Positions 1 through 7,567 are shown, numbered from the stretch's first letter. The stretch is 13,364 nt of DNA from Candidatus Competibacteraceae bacterium (GCA_007120095.1 SKOM01000262.1:1-13364), one strand, 5' to 3'. Translations and numbers: made by a program. Notes: generated by a model not told the origin, from the letters alone.

Positions 1-452
1 CCGAGCAGAAAATCAATATTCAGACTGCGCTCATGAGCTTCATCCACAATCAGCGTCTGATAGCGGCGTAAGCGCTGATCACCTTGGGTTTCGGCTAATA
101 AAATCCCGTCGGTCATCAGCTTGATGCGGGTATTGGCACCAATGCGATCACTGAACCGGACTTTATAGCCGACCTGCTCGCCCACGCGCCCATGCAGTTC
201 TGAGGCAATCCGTGCCGCTACGGAACGTGCGGCAATCCGGCGCTGCTGGGTATGGCCGATCAGCCCCTGTTCGCCGAGTCCCAATTGCCAGCACAGTTTC
301 GGCAATTGAGTGGTTTTACCCGAACCGGTCTCACCGCAGACCACCACCACCTGCTGGGCGCGTAAGGCGGCGATAATCGGTTCATGATGCTGATTGATCG
401 GCAGACTGTCGTCAAATTCGAGGTGCGGCAAGGTGTGAAAGGAATCCGCCAA
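1..452 (-). CDS. hrpA: HrpA-type ATP-dependent DEAH-box RNA helicase, N-terminal part (runs off the window)
   Basis: Reading the minus strand gives about 150 residues of a DEAH/RHA helicase. Seen: Walker A GETGSGKT (about residues 40-47), motif Ia region GHTQQRR (66-72), the stretch YKVRFSD (96-102), KLMTDGILLAE (111-121), and the DEAH box in VDEAHERSLNIDFLL (136-150). This matches the conserved first RecA-like domain of HrpA, which unwinds or remodels mRNA in an ATP-dependent way. No ATG is available. I chose TTG at 452 because GAGG lies about 10 nt upstream and because the N-terminal arm then starts shortly before the helicase core; GTA or ATT codons just upstream are the only other options before the in-frame stop. 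The N-terminal arm is shorter than in E. coli HrpA. Oddity: motif Ia reads TQQRR where the family has TQPRR. The gene is divergent from etfB. The family call is firm; the exact start is uncertain. Confidence 0.88.
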   Translation of the reverse strand, partial: MADSFHTLPHLEFDDSLPINQHHEPIIAALRAQQVVVVCGETGSGKTTQLPKLCWQLGLGEQGLIGHTQQRRIAARSVAARIASELHGRVGEQVGYKVRFSDRIGANTRIKLMTDGILLAETQGDQRLRRYQTLIVDEAHERSLNIDFLL

Positions 453-531
453 AATGCTTACGCCTCGCTTGCGAATAGAGGGTAAGTATACCGAAACCTG
501 ACCAGACTGCCGACCTCAGCCGTCGCTAAAC

Positions 532-560
532 TTGCCGCACCCGTCGCTTGTTGTTACATT
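532..560 (+). promoter_or_regulatory. Candidate sigma70 promoter of the etfB-etfA-trpB2 operon
   Basis: TTGCCG at 532-537 and TACATT at 555-560 are separated by 17 bp. Each matches 4 of 6 consensus positions. The predicted transcript start (about 567) leaves a leader of roughly 57 nt before the etfB ATG. This is a sequence match only; no other pair in the 172-bp divergent gap looked better. Confidence 0.35.
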
Positions 561-575
561 CTCCCCATAACAACA
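549..575. promoter_or_regulatory. Inverted repeat, possible operator over the etf promoter
   Basis: Perfect 8-bp arms TGTTGTTA (549-556) and TAACAACA (568-575) are separated by 11 bp. The arm centres are 19 bp apart, about two helical turns, as expected for a dimeric regulator. The left arm overlaps the candidate -10 hexamer (555-560). The regulator is not identifiable from sequence. An RNA hairpin is less likely because the arms are AT-rich and the site overlaps the predicted transcript start. Confidence 0.4.
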
Positions 576-624
576 CTCACCACTCTGCCCCAAGCTTGCT
601 CGGAGCATCATTCAGAGGTTAAAC

Positions 625-1377
625 ATGAAGGTTATGGTTCCCATTAAGCGGGTGATCGACTATAACGTCAATATCCGCGTCAAAACTGATGGTTCCGGCG
701 TTGAAACCGCCAATGTCAAAATGTCGATGAATCCATTCGACGAAATTGCCGTTGAACAGGCGATTCGACTCAAAGAGGCCGGTCAGGCTGAAGACATCAT
801 CGCCGTGTCCATCGGTGTGGCCAAATGCCAGGAAACCCTGCGCACCGCCTTGGCCATGGGAGCGGATCGGGCGATCCTGGTACAGACCGAGACCCCAACC
901 GAGCCACTGGCCGTAGCAAAACTATTAAAAGCACTGGTCGCTCAAGAACAACCGCAGTTAGTGATTCTCGGCAAACAGGCGATTGACGATGATTGCAACC
1001 AGACCGGGCAAATGTTGGCCGCACTGCTCGGTTGGGCACAGGGCACTTTCATCTCGGCACTGAACCTGGACGGCCAGACCCTGGAAGTCACCCGCGAGGT
1101 TGACGGCGGTTTAGAAACACTGCGGCTGCCAGCGCCTGCCGTGCTGACGGTGGATTTACGCCTCAATCAACCCCGCTATGCTTCGCTGCCCAATATCATG
1201 AAAGCCAAAAGAAAACCACTAACAACCCTCACCCCTGACGATCTAGGAGTCGATATCAGTCCGCGTTTAACCACCCTGAAAGTCGCCGAGCCCCCTCAGC
1301 GGCAGGCTGGAATTAAGGTCAGCTCCGTCGCTGAACTGGTGGACAAGCTGCGTAACGAGGCTAAAGTCATCTCATGA
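625..1377 (+). CDS. etfB: Electron transfer flavoprotein, beta subunit
   Basis: This 250-residue protein has the usual length and sequence of EtfB, the small subunit of the cytoplasmic FAD-containing ETF heterodimer. ETF takes electrons from acyl-CoA and other dehydrogenases and passes them to ETF:quinone oxidoreductase. Seen: the N-terminal MKVMVPIKRVIDYN start, the MNPFDEIAVEQAIRLKE block (about 36-52) and the C-terminal ETF-beta signature around residues 154-195 (VDGGLETLRL, LNQPRYASLPNIMKAKRK). In the family this subunit binds AMP. The start is supported by AGAGG at 614-618, 6 nt before the ATG. Its stop overlaps the etfA start in an ATGA, so the two are probably translationally coupled. 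It belongs to the canonical bacterial ETF group; no dehydrogenase or ETF-QO gene is visible in the window to say which pathway it serves. Confidence 0.96.
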   Translation: MKVMVPIKRVIDYNVNIRVKTDGSGVETANVKMSMNPFDEIAVEQAIRLKEAGQAEDIIAVSIGVAKCQETLRTALAMGADRAILVQTETPTEPLAVAKLLKALVAQEQPQLVILGKQAIDDDCNQTGQMLAALLGWAQGTFISALNLDGQTLEVTREVDGGLETLRLPAPAVLTVDLRLNQPRYASLPNIMKAKRKPLTTLTPDDLGVDISPRLTTLKVAEPPQRQAGIKVSSVAELVDKLRNEAKVIS

Positions 1378-2309
1378 GCATTCTAGTCATTGCCGAACAC
1401 GATAACAGCCAACTGCTGGGATCGACCTTCAATACCCTGGGTGCGGCCCGGCAAATCGGCGGCGAGATCACGCTGCTGGTTGCTGGCCACAACTGCGGCG
1501 CAGTGGCTGAGGCTGCTGCCCAGATCGCCGGGGTCGACAAAGTACTGTTGGCGGATCAACCCGCCTTTAAACACCCCGTCGCTGAAAATCTCGCTTCGTT
1601 ACTGGTGTCTTTAGCCACACACTACAGCCATGTACTTGCCCCGGCGACAACCTTTGGCAAAAATCTGCTACCGCGTGTAGCCGCCCTGCTCGATGTCCAG
1701 CAGATTTCCGACATCAGTGCGGTCATTTCCGCTGACACCTTTGAACGGCCCATTTATGCCGGCAATGCTTTAGCAACCGTACAATCCAGCGATCCGATCA
1801 AACTCATCACCGTGCGCACCACCAAATTCGATGCAGTGGCCAGCAGTGGGGGGCATGCGGCCATCGAATCAATCGACGGCGGCAGTAATGCCGGTTTGTC
1901 TCAGTTTATCGGCATCGATAAAGTCGAGAGCGCGCGTCCGGAACTGGGTGCGGCCCGGATGGTGGTGGCCGGGGGACGGGGTATGCAATCAGCCGAAAAT
2001 TTTAAACTACTGGAAATTTTGGCCGATAAACTCAATGCCGCCCTCGGTGCTTCACGGGCGGCTGTCGATGCCGGTTTTATTCCCAACGACTGCCAAGTCG
2101 GCCAAACCGGTAAAGTCGTCGCTCCGGATGTGTATTTCGCCATTGGCATTTCCGGCGCGATTCAACATATTGCCGGTATGAAGGACAGCAAGCTGATTGT
2201 AGCCATTAACAAAGACGAAGAGGCACCGATTTTTCAATTCGCTGATTACGGTTTGGTCGCCGACGCCCTCCAAGCCTTGCCCGAACTTATCGCCGCCCTG
2301 GATCAATAA
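1374..2309 (+). CDS. etfA: Electron transfer flavoprotein, alpha subunit
   Basis: This 311-residue protein matches EtfA in length and domain order: an N-terminal ETF domain (about 1-180) and a C-terminal FAD-binding domain (about 190-311). The FAD domain shows the conserved run VVAGGRGMQSAENFKLLE (about 198-214), GFIPNDCQVGQTGKVVAP (234-251) and ISGAIQHIAGMKDSK (259-273), followed by INKDEEAPIFQFADYGLVAD. These residues hold the FAD in the family. It starts inside the etfB stop (ATGA) and ends 3 bp before the trpB2 ATG, so all three genes are very likely one transcript. With EtfB it forms the soluble electron shuttle. Nothing in it looks damaged. Confidence 0.96.
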   Translation: MSILVIAEHDNSQLLGSTFNTLGAARQIGGEITLLVAGHNCGAVAEAAAQIAGVDKVLLADQPAFKHPVAENLASLLVSLATHYSHVLAPATTFGKNLLPRVAALLDVQQISDISAVISADTFERPIYAGNALATVQSSDPIKLITVRTTKFDAVASSGGHAAIESIDGGSNAGLSQFIGIDKVESARPELGAARMVVAGGRGMQSAENFKLLEILADKLNAALGASRAAVDAGFIPNDCQVGQTGKVVAPDVYFAIGISGAIQHIAGMKDSKLIVAINKDEEAPIFQFADYGLVADALQALPELIAALDQ

Positions 2310-2312
2310 ATC

Positions 2313-3674
2313 ATGAGCGACAGCGTTAAATATCTGCTCGATGAGCACGACTTACCCCGGCATTGGTACAATATTGCCGCTGATTTACCCCAGCCCCTGC
2401 CTGCGGTGCTGCATCCCGGCACCCAACAGCCGATTGGTCCGGAGGATTTAGCGCCATTGTTTCCTATGGCGGTCATTGAGCAAGAAGTCAGCACTGAACG
2501 CGAGATCGAAATTCCCCAACCTGTGCGCGACCTTTACCGCCAATGGCGACCCGCACCGTTGTACCGCGCCCGCCGTTTGGAACGGGCCTTGGACACACCG
2601 GCGCATATTTACTACAAATACGAAGGGGTTAGCCCCACCGGCAGCCATAAACCGAATACCGCAGTCGCCCAGGCTTTTTACGCTCGTGAGGAAGGGGTTA
2701 AACGTCTGACCACAGAAACAGGTGCCGGCCAATGGGGGTCTTCATTAGCACTGGCCGGGGCGTTTTTTGGCCTGGACATCGAAGTGTTTATGGTCAAGGT
2801 CAGCTTCCAGCAAAAACCTTATCGCCGCGCCTATATGGAGAGCTTCGGCGCGGCCTGTATTGCCAGCCCCTCGGAACTGACCCATGCTGGACGCAGTATT
2901 CTGGCCGAGCATCCCGACAGCACCGGCAGTCTAGGCATTGCTATCTCCGAAGCAGTAGAACGCGCGGTACAGCGCGATGACACCAAATACGCCCTGGGCA
3001 GTGTGCTCAATCATGTCTTGCTGCATCAGACTGTGATTGGCCTGGAGACGCACAAGCAAATGGAACTGGCCGGTGAAGGGCCTGATATCTTGATCGGCTG
3101 CACCGGTGGCGGCAGTAATTTCGCCGGGATTGCCTTCCCGTTTATCGGCGCTAAACTGCGCGGCGGTTCTGGCCCGAGAATTATCGCCGTGGAGCCTTCC
3201 AATTGCCCGACGCTGACCAAAGGCCGTTATGCCTATGACTTCGGAGATACCGCGCATCTGACCCCGTTGGTCAAAATGCACACCTTAGGCTCAACCTTTG
3301 TACCACCCGGTTTTCATGCTGGCGGACTGCGCTATCATGGTATGGCACCGCTGATCAGCCACCTCGCCCAACTCGGTGAGTTAGAAGCGCGATCTTACGG
3401 CCAGCTTGAGTGCTTTGCCGCTGGGATTGAGTTTGCCAAAGCCGAGGGCATTTTACCGGCTCCTGAGGCTAATCATGCCGTAAAAGCGGCGATTGATGAG
3501 GCCTTGCAGTGTCGCGTTACAGGTACCCGGCGAACCATTCTGTTCAATCTATGCGGGCACGGCAATTTTGATATGCAGGCGTATATGGATTATGCCGCCG
3601 GGAATCTGCAAGATCAGCAGTATGATCAAGCGGAACTCGCCATGGCGCTGTCAGGTTTGCCCTCGGTCGCCTGA
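2313..3674 (+). CDS. trpB2: TrpB2-type tryptophan synthase beta chain-like PLP enzyme
   Basis: This 453-residue PLP fold-type II protein resembles the TrpB2 subgroup rather than ordinary TrpB1: it has an N-terminal extension beginning YLLDEHDLPRHWYNIAADLP and a length near 450. Seen: the Schiff-base lysine in GSHKPN (Lys113), the catalytic glutamate in TTETGAGQWG (Glu135), the phosphate-binding loop GCTGGGSN (262-269), and a C-terminal LCGHGNFD. The family condenses indole with serine to make tryptophan, usually without needing TrpA; some members may have other beta-replacement roles. No trpA or other trp gene is near. It follows etfA by 3 bp with no clear Shine-Dalgarno, suggesting coupled translation. 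The link with ETF is unexplained. The subgroup call is strong; the exact in vivo substrate is open. Confidence 0.9.
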   Translation: MSDSVKYLLDEHDLPRHWYNIAADLPQPLPAVLHPGTQQPIGPEDLAPLFPMAVIEQEVSTEREIEIPQPVRDLYRQWRPAPLYRARRLERALDTPAHIYYKYEGVSPTGSHKPNTAVAQAFYAREEGVKRLTTETGAGQWGSSLALAGAFFGLDIEVFMVKVSFQQKPYRRAYMESFGAACIASPSELTHAGRSILAEHPDSTGSLGIAISEAVERAVQRDDTKYALGSVLNHVLLHQTVIGLETHKQMELAGEGPDILIGCTGGGSNFAGIAFPFIGAKLRGGSGPRIIAVEPSNCPTLTKGRYAYDFGDTAHLTPLVKMHTLGSTFVPPGFHAGGLRYHGMAPLISHLAQLGELEARSYGQLECFAAGIEFAKAEGILPAPEANHAVKAAIDEALQCRVTGTRRTILFNLCGHGNFDMQAYMDYAAGNLQDQQYDQAELAMALSGLPSVA

Positions 3675-3747
3675 TAAACAGTACTGGCAATTCCAGCACC
3701 CGCAGCTAAGCTTACTTGAGACTTTTACCAGCATTGAGGACACCGGC

Positions 3748-4869
3748 ATGACTGTTGCCAAAGCACTTGTGGTTGACGACTCCAGGGTTGCTCACCTGAC
3801 TCTGCGCAAATTATTAATGGAACGCTCGATAGAAGTAGACTGGGTTGGATCGGGCGAAGACAGCCTTGACTACCTCAAGCATCAAACCCCGGACGTGGTG
3901 TTTATGGACATCATGATGCCGGGCATGGACGGTTTTGAGACCCTGCAAGCTTTAAGCAATGATTCGGGCATTACTCCACCTCAAGTCGTGATGTGCTCAG
4001 CCAACGCCACCTCAGAAGATCGTCTACTGGCCGAACAACATGGTGCTGTAGCTTTTCTGACCAAGCCTTATACTGGGGCAGAATTGGATAAGCTGTTAGA
4101 AGATCTGGCAGCGGCGCCCCCCAGCGCCCCAGCAACATCTGTCGCTCAAGATGATGATGATCTCCAGGCGGCCTTATCACGCTACGAAACACCGTCAACG
4201 GGAGAAGAGCGCACCTTTGAACGCCCACCCGAACCGCAAACGCCAAGTAAGTCAATACCCCGCCCTGCTACGCAGCATGAACCAGCGACTACCGACGGTC
4301 AATTCCTGGAGCGAGCTGATCTTGAATCGTTAATCCATGAAATCGCCGAATCGGTGAATCGCAAGAATGCCGAGGTAACACTGCATGCTGCCCGTCAAGC
4401 CAGCACCCGAGCAGCAGAAAGCGCCGCTCGGAAACTGATCGAAGAGCGGGTGCCCCGCCAGACTGAACCACCCGTTACTGCAGTCGAAATCCGGGAGCTA
4501 CGCGAGGACTTGAGCCAAACTCTGGCTCAGCAATTACAAGCTCAGCTTGAGCAGCAAATCCAACCGCAGGTCGAGACTGCCGTTCAGGCCAGCATTGGCG
4601 CTGCCGTTGAACAAGCCCTAGAGCACACATTGGCTAGTGAACGTTTCGCTCAGCAGCTCGACCAGCGCATCAGAACCACCGCACTCGCTGCCGCTGAGGG
4701 GCAGTCGCGTGATATTGCCAATAAGGTGATGCGCGATATGCTGGCCGAGCAGCCCATCGACAGCGATGATAGCTCATCCGGCGCGGCACTGGCGGTCGGC
4801 GGCCTGGCGCTGGTAATCGCTATAGCCGCTCTCGGTGTGGCGGTTGCCAACTGGCTGGGGATTATTTGA
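3748..4869 (+). CDS. Receiver (REC) domain protein with coiled-coil-like region and C-terminal membrane anchor
   Basis: This 373-residue protein begins with a complete receiver domain (about 3-120): acidic pair Asp10-Asp11 (VVDDSR), phospho-acceptor Asp54 in FMDIMMPGMDGFE, Ser84 (MCSANA) and Lys106-Pro107 (LTKPY), so phosphorylation should be possible. A low-complexity Pro/Asp/Glu-rich linker (about 118-190) follows, then a long Ala/Glu/Gln-rich helical stretch (about 192-335) that looks like a coiled coil. The last 29 residues (345-373) are one hydrophobic helix with no charged residue, and only Asn-Trp-Leu-Gly-Ile-Ile follows. No DNA-binding, enzymatic or other known output domain is seen. 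TGAGGA at 3735-3740, 7 nt before the ATG, fixes the start. The frame is open upstream to 3493, but that part overlaps trpB2 and has no family resemblance. I infer a tail-anchored response regulator, perhaps a local signalling or scaffold protein. Its function and partner kinase are unknown. Confidence 0.8.
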   Translation: MTVAKALVVDDSRVAHLTLRKLLMERSIEVDWVGSGEDSLDYLKHQTPDVVFMDIMMPGMDGFETLQALSNDSGITPPQVVMCSANATSEDRLLAEQHGAVAFLTKPYTGAELDKLLEDLAAAPPSAPATSVAQDDDDLQAALSRYETPSTGEERTFERPPEPQTPSKSIPRPATQHEPATTDGQFLERADLESLIHEIAESVNRKNAEVTLHAARQASTRAAESAARKLIEERVPRQTEPPVTAVEIRELREDLSQTLAQQLQAQLEQQIQPQVETAVQASIGAAVEQALEHTLASERFAQQLDQRIRTTALAAAEGQSRDIANKVMRDMLAEQPIDSDDSSSGAALAVGGLALVIAIAALGVAVANWLGII

Positions 4870-4874
4870 TGGCG

Positions 4875-4905
4875 GCCTTCAGGGCGGATCACTCGCCCTG
4901 AAGGC
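4875..4905. terminator. Perfect 12-bp stem-loop between convergent genes
   Basis: GCCTTCAGGGCG (4875-4886) and CGCCCTGAAGGC (4894-4905) are perfect reverse complements with a 7-nt loop. It lies 6 bp after the stop of the receiver gene and 9 bp from the stop of the convergent cytochrome gene, so it most likely acts as a bidirectional transcript end or as 3'-end RNA protection. Neither side has a U-run, so it is not a classic intrinsic terminator. Confidence 0.7.
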
Positions 4906-4913
4906 TGGAAGTA

Positions 4914-5546
4914 TCAGCGCGGTTGGCGATAGCGCACATAATCCAGAGCGGGCGGTAAACTGGCGTAATACGCGGCCAGATCGGCAATATCGCGATCACT
5001 TAAACCACCTGCGATACCGACCATAATCGCCTGTCGGCGACTGCCATCACGATATTCATGCAAGGTATGCGCTAAATAGTTTTCATGCTGCCCGGCGAGC
5101 ACCGGATAAGCAGGCAATAGCGGCGTTTTACCGTCCACACCGTGACAACCGGCACAGCCCGTACGCTGAGCAGTTTCACGCCCAGCACTGACATTACCGC
5201 GCACCGGGGGTGATTGAGGCCGGGTATCGACTTGAGTCAGATAGGCCACGAGATCGGCAATTTGCGTATCACCGAGATCCGCCACATTGGCCAGCATGGT
5301 GGGGTGGTCACGCTCACCGGAGCGGTACGCTTCCAGTGCCACCTTAATATATTCACCCGTCTGTCCGCCTAAGCGCGGCACATGATAGGTGGGGTAAACA
5401 TGCGTTTTACCGGGGGATGAATGACACCCCGCGCAGGTCGAAAACACAAATTGTCCGGCCTGGGGATCACCGGCTGCCATAGCCGGATTAAGTAATAAGC
5501 AGCACACCCCAACAACGGATAGTTTTGCGAGTATTCGGATCAGCAT
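4914..5546 (-). CDS. Diheme cytochrome c, cytochrome c4-like, periplasmic
   Basis: This 210-residue protein has a Sec signal peptide (hydrophobic LSVVGVCCLLL, cleavage after about AMA at 22-24) and two cytochrome c domains. Heme motifs are CAGCH at 38-42 and CAGCH at 131-135. Candidate distal methionine ligands are Met84 (HPTMLANVADL) and Met175 (RQAIMVGIAGGL). The duplicated two-domain layout and length near 190-210 fit cytochrome c4, a periplasmic electron carrier that hands electrons to terminal oxidases such as cbb3. The ATG is preceded by AGGAG at 5557-5561 (10 nt). The gene follows the SDR gene by 71 bp on the same strand, with no oxidase subunit nearby, so its redox partners cannot be named. 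It could also be a c4-related subunit of another respiratory or dehydrogenase pathway. Confidence 0.88.
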   Translation of the reverse strand: MLIRILAKLSVVGVCCLLLNPAMAAGDPQAGQFVFSTCAGCHSSPGKTHVYPTYHVPRLGGQTGEYIKVALEAYRSGERDHPTMLANVADLGDTQIADLVAYLTQVDTRPQSPPVRGNVSAGRETAQRTGCAGCHGVDGKTPLLPAYPVLAGQHENYLAHTLHEYRDGSRRQAIMVGIAGGLSDRDIADLAAYYASLPPALDYVRYRQPR

Positions 5547-5617
5547 AGCGAGGTAGCTCCTGTCAGTTAATAGTTTTTAGAAGATTACAGCACGTCATCA
5601 ATTTTATAACCTGTTTG

Positions 5618-6463
5618 TCATACTGACTCCAGCAAAGCGCGATACCCTGCACGGTAGTCCGGATAGATCGGCGTCCAGCCGCTGGTACGCAGGAGCCGGT
5701 TGCTACAGCGTTTGTTGCTCCGCGCCCGGTTGCGGTCCCGATCGCTCTCTGCGGTGGGCGTTGGCGGCGGGCAACCCAATGCACCAGCCAACCAGGCGAG
5801 CACCTCACATTGTAACGCTGGATGGTCATCCACACCCAGATAAACTGGCGCTGGTTCGGATAAACCCAGTACATGTTGCAACACGCGGGCACAGTCGTCA
5901 CGGTGAATGCGGTTAGTGTACAAGCCCGGCTCGCAGCATGCCGGGCCGCTTTGCACTTTACGGATTAAATAGGTTCGACCGGGACCGTAAATCCCGGCGA
6001 AACGTACCACCGCAGCCGAATACCCGGATTGTAATATGTATTGCTCACCAGTGCGCAGACTTTCGGGGGCAAAACCCCGGGCTTGAGCGGGTGATTCTTC
6101 ATCCACCCACTCACCGGCTGTTTGGTCATAGACCGAGCTACTGGATACAAAGATCAACCGCTGCACCGGCTCAGCGCGTTGCGCCAACAGCGCCAGCAGA
6201 TGACGCACCCCATCGACATAGGCCATGTGGTAGTTTTCGGGGGTGTAGCCACCCGCCGCCGCAGCATATACCACTTGGTCGATGCCGCCGGGCAATACCG
6301 TCAAGGATTCCGGACGGCTTAAATCCGCCGCCAGCGGCCGGATAGTATCCGGTAATGTGCCGGGGTTGCGTTTTAATCCCCAGACCTCATGCCCTTCAGC
6401 CGCAAGCCTGACACCCAAAGCGGTGCCCACATCACCACAACCAGCGATTACAATACGTGTCAT
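5618..6463 (-). CDS. NAD(P)-dependent epimerase/dehydratase-like SDR (YeeZ-like)
   Basis: This protein (281 residues from the ATG at 6463) has the Rossmann dinucleotide-binding start TRIVIAGCGDVG (GxGxxG at about 8-13), an aspartate after beta-strand 3 (AADLS), VYAAAAGGY, and the SDR strand LIFVSSSSVYDQTAGEWVDEESP. It continues with VVRFAGIYGPGR and a C-terminal SNKRCSN...YPDYRAGY block seen in YeeZ/GalE-like proteins. The usual YxxxK catalytic pair of extended SDRs is not obvious, as in other YeeZ-like members, so the substrate and even catalysis are uncertain. A GTG at 6472 is an alternative start; neither start has a strong Shine-Dalgarno. It is transcribed away from mutY, with 24 bp between the chosen start codons, and towards the cytochrome gene. 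Confidence 0.82.
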   Translation of the reverse strand: MTRIVIAGCGDVGTALGVRLAAEGHEVWGLKRNPGTLPDTIRPLAADLSRPESLTVLPGGIDQVVYAAAAGGYTPENYHMAYVDGVRHLLALLAQRAEPVQRLIFVSSSSVYDQTAGEWVDEESPAQARGFAPESLRTGEQYILQSGYSAAVVRFAGIYGPGRTYLIRKVQSGPACCEPGLYTNRIHRDDCARVLQHVLGLSEPAPVYLGVDDHPALQCEVLAWLAGALGCPPPTPTAESDRDRNRARSNKRCSNRLLRTSGWTPIYPDYRAGYRALLESV

Positions 6464-6487
6464 ATTTCCCACTTTTTTGATCGGTCA

Positions 6488-7567
6488 TTGAACACTACTT
6501 TATCGCCTCAAGCCTTCAGTCGCCAAGTCTTAGATTGGTTTGACCGCCACGGTCGTCACCATCTGCCTTGGCAAACCGACCCCACACCCTATCGGGTTTG
6601 GGTGTCAGAAGTCATGTTACAACAGACTCAAGTTACCACAGTTGTTCCGTATTATCAGCGTTTCATGGCACAATTTCCCGGTATTATTGATCTGGCCAAT
6701 GCGCCGCTGGATCAGGTGCTGGCTTTATGGTCGGGTCTGGGTTACTATGCGCGCGCCCGCAACCTGCATCGAACCGCCGGTATCGTGCGTGATCAGTATG
6801 GCGGCCAGTTACCCAGCGACATCGACTCATTATCTGCTTTGCCCGGTATCGGCCGCTCCACTGCCGGAGCGATCTTAGCCCTAAGCTTGGGACAGCGGCA
6901 GGCGATTCTCGATGGCAATGTCAAACGGGTATTGGCCCGCTTTCATGCGGTGGAGGGCTGGCCGGGTCGTAGCGCCGTCACTCGCCAACTGTGGCAACTG
7001 GCCGAACAGTATACCCCGACGCAAAGATTCGCCGCTTATACCCAGGCGATGATGGATTTAGGTGCCATGGTGTGTACTCGCCGCCGCCCGCAGTGTCATG
7101 CTTGCCCGCTGGCGGAGCAGTGTGAGGCTCATGCCCAAGGCCGTGAACACGCTTATCCCGCTCCGAAACCTCGCCGCGAAAAACCGATACGTTATATACG
7201 GATGCTGTTACTGTGTTCACCACAACACCAGGTCTTATTGGAGCAGCGCCCACCTTCTGGTGTGTGGGGAGGCTTATGGAGTTTTCCGGAATGCCCTATG
7301 GATGCGGATATTCCCACTTGGTGCCGGGAGCATTATGGCGTGGCGGTACAGGATTACCAGACCTGGGCAACGCTGCGGCATACCTTGAGTCATTTCCATT
7401 TAGAGATCAACCCGGTGTATATTGCTGCCCAGCCGCTGGCGGATCGGGTCATGGCCTCTGATCGTCAAGTCTGGTATAACATGGATCAACCGGATGCTCG
7501 TGGCCTGGCCGCTCCCGTCCAACGCTTGCTAACCACTTTAGCTCATAATTTGCGAGGATTAACATGA
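6488..7567 (+). CDS. mutY: A/G-specific adenine DNA glycosylase
   Basis: This is MutY, which removes adenine mispaired with 8-oxoguanine and so prevents G:C to T:A mutations. With the TTG start it has 359 residues, close to E. coli MutY (350). Seen: LPWQ (26-29), catalytic Glu41 in VSEVMLQQTQV, helix-hairpin-helix LSALPGIGRSTAGAIL (115-130), catalytic Asp142 in ILDGNVKRVLAR, and the [4Fe-4S] ligands Cys196, Cys203, Cys206 and Cys212 with the exact Cx6Cx2Cx5C spacing. A NUDIX-like 8-oxoG reader follows with WGGLWSFPE and LRHTLSHFHLEI. The frame is open upstream to an ATG at 6389, but that overlaps the divergent SDR and has no family match. TTG at 6488 gives the usual N-terminus but has no clear ribosome site. 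It overlaps yggX by 4 bp (ATGA). Confidence 0.93.
   Translation: MNTTLSPQAFSRQVLDWFDRHGRHHLPWQTDPTPYRVWVSEVMLQQTQVTTVVPYYQRFMAQFPGIIDLANAPLDQVLALWSGLGYYARARNLHRTAGIVRDQYGGQLPSDIDSLSALPGIGRSTAGAILALSLGQRQAILDGNVKRVLARFHAVEGWPGRSAVTRQLWQLAEQYTPTQRFAAYTQAMMDLGAMVCTRRRPQCHACPLAEQCEAHAQGREHAYPAPKPRREKPIRYIRMLLLCSPQHQVLLEQRPPSGVWGGLWSFPECPMDADIPTWCREHYGVAVQDYQTWATLRHTLSHFHLEINPVYIAAQPLADRVMASDRQVWYNMDQPDARGLAAPVQRLLTTLAHNLRGLT

Noticed and set aside
3493..3747. In-frame upstream extension of the receiver protein (would make it 458 residues)
   Set aside because: It overlaps the end of trpB2 in another frame, shows no family resemblance, and a good TGAGGA site sits 7 nt before the ATG at 3748, exactly where the receiver domain begins.
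6389..6487. N-terminal extension of MutY from an ATG at 6389
   Set aside because: The extra 33 residues overlap the divergent SDR coding region and do not resemble MutY; the TTG at 6488 gives the family's normal N-terminus and length.
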